From the NCBI GenBank assembly GCA_001687465.1, contig LVLI01000281.1:62001-126000 (forward strand): 64,000 nucleotides of DNA, in the 5' to 3' direction. The position numbers were made by a program, and so were the translations under genes. The notes beneath the pieces were generated by a model, which had not been told where the DNA came from, searched no databases, and worked only from the letters and a program-made list of their open reading frames with translations. The stretch comes from Halocafeteria seosinensis. Taxonomy: Eukaryota > Sar > Bigyra > Bicosoecida. Shown here one piece after another: positions 57,252 through 64,000 of this stretch (its first letter is position 1; every line of letters starts with the position of its first letter).

Positions 57252-58057
57252 ATTCTCACGACTAGTGAAATTGGTCCCTCTTCACTAGGTATCGCATGCA
57301 CTGTTAAGGTGTACCAATAACTGCAACCTACCACCATAATACGCACACTGCGACTTCCGGAAACTACGAGCGGAAATGACGATTCCACTGCAACATAGGT
57401 TATGACGTGTGGAAGAGAATCGTACTTGAGAAGCGTTAAGAAGACGACAAACAAAGTTGACCAGCTTCAGTGCTTGTAAATTAGCTGAAATCCACCAAAC
57501 TTGTACCATCGTGGAACAGGTGATGGACTACCACTACACTGTACTAGGATAAGAAACTTTCCGCGAAGTTGCATCGTGGAATTTACGCGTCGAACGGCGT
57601 ATGGAAGAAAGATCCAGTGACGAGTATGACACTTCCGTCAAAACACAGCGAAGCTTTCCACCAGCTGGATACGGGTACGGCCTTGATTAAGACATTCTCC
57701 CCCAAGTAGATCTGTGGATACTTGGAGATGGAGAGGACTATAAAACGGCTAGGCTATGTCGGATGCTCCCATGGTAAATAGTCAGCGTTAATAAATATCT
57801 TTTGTGTCCCTGCATGCTTGATCACGTTGGAAACAGTCTGACACAAAGTTGACGGAACTAGGTGTACTAAACCCTTTACAGTAGTCGTGTATTTTTCCAG
57901 AGATACCATTACACCACCGACTCTTCCAACGACAGCAAGGAAACTAACAGAAGTTTGTAGCCCTCTTACTACAACATGAGCCAACCACAAAATGTCAGCT
58001 TTGGTGACACCGTATTTCTTTCAAGTGCCTGATCTTGCTGAAAAACACCCACAGCTC
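57252..58057. other. Intergenic, no gene seen
   Basis: About 0.8 kb between the GTP cyclohydrolase II start and the alternative oxidase stop, both on the minus strand. Minus-strand frames of 70-80 codons show no motif. Confidence 0.5.
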
Positions 58058-59400
58058 CTACTTGCTCTCAGACTTCGACTGTTGTCCGCTCTGTCCTTCG
58101 TTGGCGAATGGATTAGGTTGATCTGTCGGGATTTCTGCAAAGGTGTGGTTTACTTCTCGATGGACTGCTTCATCCGCTCTGACAGCCAATAAGATGTCGC
58201 GCATCTTAGCATTTTCACCTAGTTTCCAGTATTGCTTGGCGATTGCTGCAACCAAAGCGAAAGAGTGCAATACGTATAGGATAGTGGGAGTCAGTCACAT
58301 ACTCATACCTGGAGCTTCCATATCCTTCCATCCTGGGAGGTTGCCTTGATCCAAGTCCTTAAGGGCCCCCGTGTACGTTTTGACGGCCTCTTCTTCCAAG
58401 TAGCCCACAAAGCGATGGCAAGCTTTGGGATTGAGAATGTAGGCAAGGAAGTACAAGTTGAAGAATATCCTGCATTGCAATGACACGGATAGCATGGACC
58501 GAAGTCATTACGCGCCGTAGAACGTATACTTACCCCTGCGCAAATAACACCATCGCTCTGAGATACAACGGAGGGTTACGCATTTGCATGAACGTCAACA
58601 AATGGACACGTTCATTCTCCGCTTCTTCAAGGAGAGTATGAATCCAACCTGGAAGAGGAGGGACAACGTTGCAAAGCTCACTGGCGTTCAGACACACAAA
58701 CACACTGCTTACCGTAATCCCTCCTCATTTTCCGAAGCGATGTGCAATGTCGCCACATGCCACCTACCATGCCCTGCTAGCGAGCTCAACGAACTATAAA
58801 GGAAGCAGTTAAGACATCCAAGAACATCACGTACAGGAACCCCGGCAATGCTTTCCAAGAAGAGGAACCTTCGGAGATACTTTTCTTCCGTCATATTCAC
58901 CCCGTACCTGAAATCGGAATCGCATTGCCTATCGAATCAAAGGATGCCTTGTCCAAACCTAACACACATACCCTGTAAGCTTGTCGTAGGACGTCCGCGC
59001 TACCTTCATGATGCCATACGCCAAGCGATCACGCAGCTGTGAAATAACACAGTAGTGAAAGCATACTGACGACTTTGCTCGACATTTCTCGCACTGTTGG
59101 TGTCTCACCTTTTCTGGCTCTCTGTGGGTGATATCTACGGTCTCGATAGCCTCTTGGTCATAAATCGGGTGAGGGAGCGTGTACGTTCCTTCAGCATTGA
59201 ATTGACGGGCAGCAGCAGCAGGGTAACGTCTGTAAAGCAGGGTTGATATCAAAGTATTTGTTTAGGGGCTAGCTGGGTGGGTGTCAGACCTACTTGGGAT
59301 CACCGAAATGAGGCGATTCGGGGACCTCGTTGGCAAAGCCTGCTCTCCCTGCAGGGTTACAGTTTCCGATAGAGGCAGCTGGCACTGCCAGGCGTTGCAT
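58058..59400 (-). CDS. AOX: Mitochondrial alternative oxidase (AOX)
   Basis: Eight exons (minus): 59400-59294, 59229-59109, 59036-58972, 58907-58835, 58773-58713, 58648-58534, 58469-58309, 58245-58058; 296 aa from the ATG at 59400. The frame is open further upstream to 59721, so a longer leader is possible. Di-iron ligand motifs are all present: LESIAGVPG (family LET), [27 protein letters not shown], and [29 protein letters not shown] is the membrane-binding helix. NERVHL has Val where NERMHL is usual. AOX reduces oxygen with ubiquinol in the inner mitochondrial membrane, bypassing complexes III and IV. No N-terminal regulatory Cys block of the plant type is evident. The exon chain restores the family order without gaps. 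Confidence 0.93.
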
Positions 59401-60331
59401 CGAAGCTGCACATGTTTTTGTGTTGTTTGCAAGTCTGCATTCCACGAAGAGAGGAGGAAGTGTACCATATTCGACGTGCGTAATACGGGAAAGAAGATAG
59501 CACTTGCGGGCGATCTTTGCACAAGGCAATGCCAGCATGACCCACGAATAAACTTTCCATGAGATATAAGAGAGCTGATCCCCTTCTATTTCTCTTTCAT
59601 TAGGCATGTCGGCGTTGGTACTGATGCTCAAGCAACTGTCAGCTGATGCTGTCGAAGAACCCACCTGTGAATCTGAGAACGCAGCATTGCTATTGTATCT
59701 GCAGCAAGATAGAAATCCCAAGACGCTCAGTACAGTTTAATCGTGTTCATTCGTTTGTGACTGATGAAGGAATCAAATCAACCAAATGTTACAATTGTGC
59801 TCAACAACCATGAGTCACGCGGAGAGTGACTTCAACTATCTGCAGGGGAGCAGCGGTAATCTTCAGAGCAAAACCAGTGTTGCGTTCCCCGTCGGCGCAT
59901 GTCAGCAAGGCTGCATGAACAACGGATCCATCGCCGCTTAACACGGGCGCATACCGCTCCTCGTTCAGAGGATGCCGTCAACTTCCTGGCCGGTGGGCTA
60001 TCTAGCCTATCTGTCACATGTGTATCCACGAAGATGAAGAGGCTAGTGAGTCAACTGCAACTATTAGTGAGTCCCTAGTCTAGTGACCTCAGACGACACT
60101 GGCAGGCGTCCTTATATAAATTCCAGGAAGCTGGGTTCAATTTTCAGCGGGTGCATTGGATACACACAGCGGGTGCAACGTCGACTCGGAAGTTGAAGCG
60201 ACTTCCGACGCCCGTTCCGCATGTAGATAGCGGTATGGTGTATCCGGCAGCCCAGTCGACAACCCTTCGTCATTGTGGTTTATTAGATGTTGTTGTCTTA
60301 GACCGGAAAGTATTATTTGCTACGTGAAACA
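59401..60331. other. Divergent intergenic region with possible AOX leader
   Basis: Between the AOX (-) and the secreted-protein gene (+). The left 320 bp are open in the AOX frame (to 59721), but that sequence looks unlike a mitochondrial leader. Nothing else recognised except the TATA-like site. Confidence 0.45.
60113..60120 (+). promoter_or_regulatory. TATA-like element
   Basis: TATATAAA about 210 bp upstream of the secreted-protein ATG. It would leave a leader of about 185 nt if used. Sequence match only. Confidence 0.3.
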
Positions 60332-60896
60332 ATGAAATCGTTTGGGACCGTTGTCACTGTGGGCATTCTGCTCATGGGTGTTTGCTCAGCCGCACCCCAA
60401 CGTCTACGTGCTTCCGTACGTTGTATATCCAGAGACTGGACACCCCGATGACTATTTTACATTGAACTGAACTATCTACCAATGCTTCTGTTGTTGACTA
60501 TGCTGTGCTTCTATGTGAATGCAGAATTCACTGCAAGACAGTTGCCCCACCGAGCAAGATTACCCTAATTGCAATATCGACTGCCACTTTTCTTGGAATG
60601 TCGTACCCCCTGTTGGAAGCTTCCTATTCAAATGCCTTGGAGTGCCCACGAATGCCAGTACCGTCCACTTCAGCCTGTCAAAGGACCCTGCCGACTCAGC
60701 TGGTGCGGATCTGAAGATTTCCTTGAACGGGGAGACAATGTACAACTTTGATCTGGAGCCTAATGATCCCCAGAATATCAATGTGACAACTCATGATCCT
60801 GCACCATCTTCCGGAGACTGGAATTTTTACGTAGCAAACAGAGATTGGTTGGTATGGAGGCATTGTAATGTGCATCTGGTCGTCCAACTGTACTAA
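60332..60896 (+). CDS. Small secreted protein of unknown function
   Basis: Exons 60332-60415 and 60525-60896 (109-nt GTACGT...GCAG intron, phase 0) give 151 aa. The first exon is almost exactly a signal peptide: MKSFGTVVTVGILLMGVCSA with a likely cut after CSA. The mature part has clustered cysteines (DSCPTEQDYPNCNIDC, FKC, and WRHC near the end) and alternating hydrophobic residues (VHFSLSK, DLKISLNGETMYNFDL, WNFYVANRDW) suggesting a disulfide-bonded beta-sandwich. One possible glycosylation site is in PTNASTV. I do not recognise a family. Extracellular or endomembrane location is inferred from the leader alone. Confidence 0.75.
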
Positions 60897-61027
60897 GCCA
60901 GTGGAACGCGTGGTTCATGTACAACTGTACGGAGAGCTAGTACTTATTCTGATTCGAATGTGCATAGAAAAATACACAGGTCAAATGTCCAATTGGTGAA
61001 CAGTGTTGGGTTCAAATATAAATTGCT

Positions 61028-62197
61028 TTATGACTTCGTCCATTGCAAAATTAGCCTAAGACGGTGTATCGTCCACAAAGCGATAAACATTAGAGAGAGT
61101 ATATAGAGAGCACTTCGAGAAGGACTGTCTTCGAAGAGGCGAAACTTTTTGAGAGCTCTATTCATCCAGTAAAACAAGAAGAGCTTTAAACTCATCAAAT
61201 ACTCTTGGAGACCATCGAGCCAATATTGCGGGGAAGTGACAGAGGTGTCGATAGAGGATTGGATGCTTTGCTGTTGATGATCCGTCTGTTGTTCACGAAG
61301 CTGCTGCATATGTTGGTACAAGGTCTTGCAGAACGATGCTAGCTGGTTTCCCGCGGCAATAGTAGCGCTCTGTGATGGTGTCAATAAAGGATCTGAGTAG
61401 TCGTGTTCCTGATTACATAACTCGGCAGTCTGCGAATTAGCGGTGATACTTCCTTTCGACAGCTTCTGCTCAATATGATCAAGTCGTTGATAGTCTTCCT
61501 TGAGCAGCACATTCAATTCGTCTAACACTTTATCAAAGTCTTCTTCCTCCTCTTCCTTCCCCCTTTCCTCCTTGTTGGCGTTGTGTTGCAACACTTGGTG
61601 AGTGTTCCTGGCTGGCGTGGTGTTTCGGCCATTCACATGGTTTATGCGTGAGGACTCTTTTTGCTTCGTCTGTATTGGTCGGGAGCTAGATGGTGTTTTG
61701 ATATTCGTTCCGGAGCTGCTCGCAGGAGTTCGCATGTACTGAGATGTAGCGGAAGGGCTTAAATAGCTTCCAGCATGTAGCCATTCCCCGTTGGTGAGTT
61801 CTTGAATGGCCTCCACATATTGCTTTCTGGCCTCCTGGCAGGACATTCCACGATTGGCGTCCCAGGCACTCCTGCACCTTGCGAATGAAACGTACCGTAT
61901 AGGGAGAAAGAAATAAGCCCTTAAGGCAGTATAGAGGCTTACCATTTAGCTCGAGCTGCAAATCCTGCAAAAATCGACGGTTTAGGCTGTGTATTGTCAC
62001 CCTGCATTGCACACAGAAAATCCCCGTAAGCTATAAACTCCATCCTCATTCGTGGCTAGAAACGGGCGTACCTCCGTCGCCTGCTTATAGAGTCCATACA
62101 GCCTTAATTTCGTCTCATTCGACACTTGCTCGTCTGGATCCTCGGGGAGACTCTTCACGTACGCCACCGCTTCCTGGAACACTTCCTCCTCATCCAT
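61028..62197 (-). CDS. ACBD5: Tail-anchored acyl-CoA-binding domain protein (ACBD4/5-like)
   Basis: Exons (minus) 62197-62072, 62001-61943, 61871-61028 give 342 aa. Residues 1-90 are an ACB domain: FQEAVAYVKSLPEDP, TKLRLYGLYKQATEGDN, FAARAKWSAWDANRGMS, and ARKQYVEAIQEL. A Ser/Thr-rich linker, an acidic tract followed by a coiled coil (DFDKVLDELNVLLKEDYQRL), and a Gln-rich helix follow. The C-terminal hydrophobic segment ALYILSLMFIALWTIHRLRL ends 8 residues from the stop, as in tail-anchored peroxisomal or ER ACBD proteins. Likely role: binding long-chain acyl-CoA at an organelle surface. No clear FFAT motif. Both small-exon joins restore the ACB fold. Confidence 0.9.
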
Positions 62198-62642
62198 TGT
62201 ATCCCTATATCCGAGCTAATACAGATCATGCATGCCAACAATAATATTGAATGAAACAACACTTGCCTCATAGCAGACATACAAACCCTAACGGCAAGAC
62301 GCAGCGTTTGTGAAGCGAGCGTGATTGGGACTCACCGGGAACTTTCCCTGTAGGGCAATCTATGTACACTGTCGTGTGGAATCATATCTCGTGAGAAAGA
62401 AATGTGCATTATACTGTCGTGGTATATTAGGCTTGTTAAGCCTCAAACTCGAAGCACGGCTACAACCCCTCCCGTACCCAGGGTCCCAGATGGATACTCG
62501 GCTGGGTGAATCTCTGTGGTAGGCCCACTTACGTCAGGCAAATGTTTCCATTAAGCGGATAACAACATTACGAACCACTAGTATCCACTAGCTTCCTCGG
62601 ACAGGGGAGCAATAGTCCTCTCGCATGTTCGCAAGGATCTGT
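62198..62642. other. Intergenic, no gene seen
   Basis: About 0.45 kb between two minus-strand genes. Confidence 0.5.
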
Positions 62643-63981
62643 TCATGAAGCACTAGTGTCTGAAGTGGCGCTTGAATAACTGATACCTCCGATTCGGACT
62701 CCCGCAGTGCCTGTAACGTAGCCAGACTCGCCTTGAGTGGTTGGACTAGGAGCATGACTGGAGTAAGAGGCAATCCTATTTGCGTCCAACTCGTTTAGAA
62801 ATCTTTCGGACTGTGTCCCAGGAGGAGCTTCTCGCACTTTTGAACGATTTCCGACGGCTAGCGAGTTCATATGCCGTTCTAGCGATGCAGCGTTATATTC
62901 GTAAGCTTCACCTTTACTACCGTACCAATCGATGAATTTCATTGCAATATCAATCTTTTTGTGGTGCATGTTTTGGACGGAAGCTGTATTCATAATACAT
63001 GACGGTATCCAAACTAGTACAGACTTGGACGCGTTAGTTCTTGACGTACCGTGGTGTTGCAACAGTTTTTCTATTCGATCGCAATCGTCTTGGTGAGCGC
63101 ACACGTTGATCGATTGTTCACACGAGGATTTGAAGTGTTGGTAGTCTGTAACATTCACTTTCTTGGATAAGTCTTCGAATGTAGGTCGCTGTGACAAGTC
63201 TTCAGCAACACTGTTGTGGTTGTGTTCAAGTCGTTCGAGGTCTTGCTTTAGAGATGTCGCCCATTCAAGGAGTTCTTTCTGTTTTTTCTTTGTGGTTTGC
63301 TGAAATTCTTGAGTCTCTCGCAACGGTGCTTTATTCTCCACATCACTACGTATAGATTCTACCGAGGAAACGAGCTCACCAAATCGTGAGAGGTCTACTT
63401 TTCTGTTTAGATCTTGCGAATGCGAGTCAAGGTTAGCATCATGTCCATCCAGACGGCGTTCAGTTTCTGATACTCTCGTGTCTAGCTCTCCAAGTTTCTC
63501 CTCTGTTTGTGACATGTGATTGGAGACCTTCTGATGGAAAGAGGCGTGGTCTTCAATTCCTTGCAAGATAGCCTTGTACCTCCTCATTTCACTTTTGTCA
63601 ACCTTGCACGAAACTACCCCTTGCAACGCAGACAATTCACTCTCGACATTTTGATGTGAATCCACCAAACTGCACAGACATAAAAATGGCGTAAATGCAG
63701 GGCAAAAGAAAATGTCCATCTGTAGCAGTGCAACCTAGTACGTACTCTTGGAAGGCAGTCGTCGAGGTAAAGTCGTTACGCGCCCCTTCTAAGAATTCTT
63801 CCATTTTACCTTGCAAGTCTTCTTTAAACTGCTCAAAACTTGACATGGTAGCTCTTTGCCGCATATGGTTTTCCATGGTTGCTAGTTTTCGCTGTTGTTG
63901 TGCCACAAAATCTCCTATCGAGCAGTCTGAACGCTCCTCCGGCTCCCGTTGGGCGTCTTCCTTGGCTTCCTGCTCTATCAT
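62643..63981 (-). CDS. Coiled-coil protein of unknown function, start uncertain
   Basis: Exons (minus) 63981-63746, 63669-63050, 62983-62643 give 398 aa from the ATG at 63981, but the frame is open to the window edge, so the gene may extend beyond it. Residues 1-290 are long charged coiled coils with heptads (SQTEEKLGELDTRVSETERR; LKQDLERLEHNHNSVAEDL). After the last intron comes KKIDIAMKFIDWYGSKGEAY with YNAASLERHMNSLA, a compact conserved-looking motif I cannot name. The tail is Ser/Thr/Gly-rich. The intron 62984-63049 (66 nt, GTACGT...ACAG) is in frame and stop-free, so it could instead be coding. Cytoskeletal or ciliary roles are possible for such proteins but nothing here proves it. Confidence 0.7.
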
Positions 63982-64000
63982 GTACCCTGCTGGCACAGTG

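Noticed and set aside
59401-59721. Upstream extension of the AOX frame
   Set aside because: Open but not leader-like (acidic stretches, scattered cysteines); the ATG at 59400 gives a normal-sized AOX, so I kept the shorter form and noted the alternative.
1-64000. CRISPR arrays, bacterial operons, replication origins
   Set aside because: No regularly spaced repeats; gene structure is clearly eukaryotic with spliceosomal introns.

Overview
This is a nuclear chromosome segment from a eukaryote, very probably a unicellular protist or alga. Almost every gene has GT-AG spliceosomal introns, mostly 60-85 nt, and start sites lack bacterial-type context. The gene set includes formin, UGGT, cytosolic-type TrpRS, Hsp110, NAP1, an EED-type Polycomb WD40 protein, SIRT1-type sirtuin, NSRP1, CHCHD2 and ACBD-type proteins. 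A membrane H+-pyrophosphatase and an alternative oxidase argue against an animal. The ferrochelatase has a mitochondrial-looking leader and the four cysteines of animal/fungal [2Fe-2S] enzymes. I could not assign a phylum; no gene here is specific to photosynthesis.

I rebuilt exon chains by requiring GT-AG borders, continuous reading phase and, where the family is known, continuity of its conserved blocks. This gives about 60 introns.

Layout: 1-780 3' end of a polyprenyl diphosphate synthase (+); 1607-3300 RRM protein (+); 3429-3566 fragment of ribonucleotide reductase R2 (-); 3640-5352 SIR2 (-, nine exons); 5728-12003 TPR-SAM-FH2 formin (+); 12504-14942 coiled-coil protein, possibly Mediator 17 (-); 15347-17131 M17 leucyl aminopeptidase (+), overlapping tail-to-tail with a coiled-coil protein at 17123-18308 (-); 18700-23361 a large unknown, possibly organellar protein (+); 23664-24991 ferrochelatase (+); 25100-30756 UGGT (-); 31389-32906 remnants of a Ku70-like SAP-domain gene (-); 33533-35682 TrpRS with an unusual N-terminal extension (-); 36131-36758 broken tyrosine recombinase (+) inside a 3.5-kb gene-poor stretch; 39196-42098 Hsp110 (+); 42181-43758 NAP1 (-); 44931-47648 H+-PPase (-); 48557-49344 WrbA-type quinone reductase (-); 50088-51424 NSRP1 (+); 51912-54324 EED (-); 54976-55930 CHCHD2 (+); 56089-57251 GTP cyclohydrolase II (-); 58058-59400 alternative oxidase (-); 60332-60896 small secreted orphan (+); 61028-62197 tail-anchored acyl-CoA-binding protein (-); 62643-63981 coiled-coil protein (-).

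Genes alternate between strands, giving divergent pairs with 0.4-0.9-kb shared upstream regions and tight convergent pairs; there is no operon-like grouping. The genes are a typical mixed housekeeping set: chromatin (SIR2, EED, NAP1), proteostasis (Hsp110, UGGT, aminopeptidase), mitochondrial redox and haem (AOX, ferrochelatase, CHCHD2), RNA processing (RRM protein, NSRP1), cytoskeleton (formin), and isoprenoid, flavin and lipid metabolism. I saw no clear novel multi-gene system. The most unusual items are the formin without FH1, the EED with about 240 residues inserted in blade 1, the duplicated 3' gene ends, the R2, Ku70-like and recombinase remnants, very small exons and a possible 26-nt intron, and frequent GTACGT splice donors.
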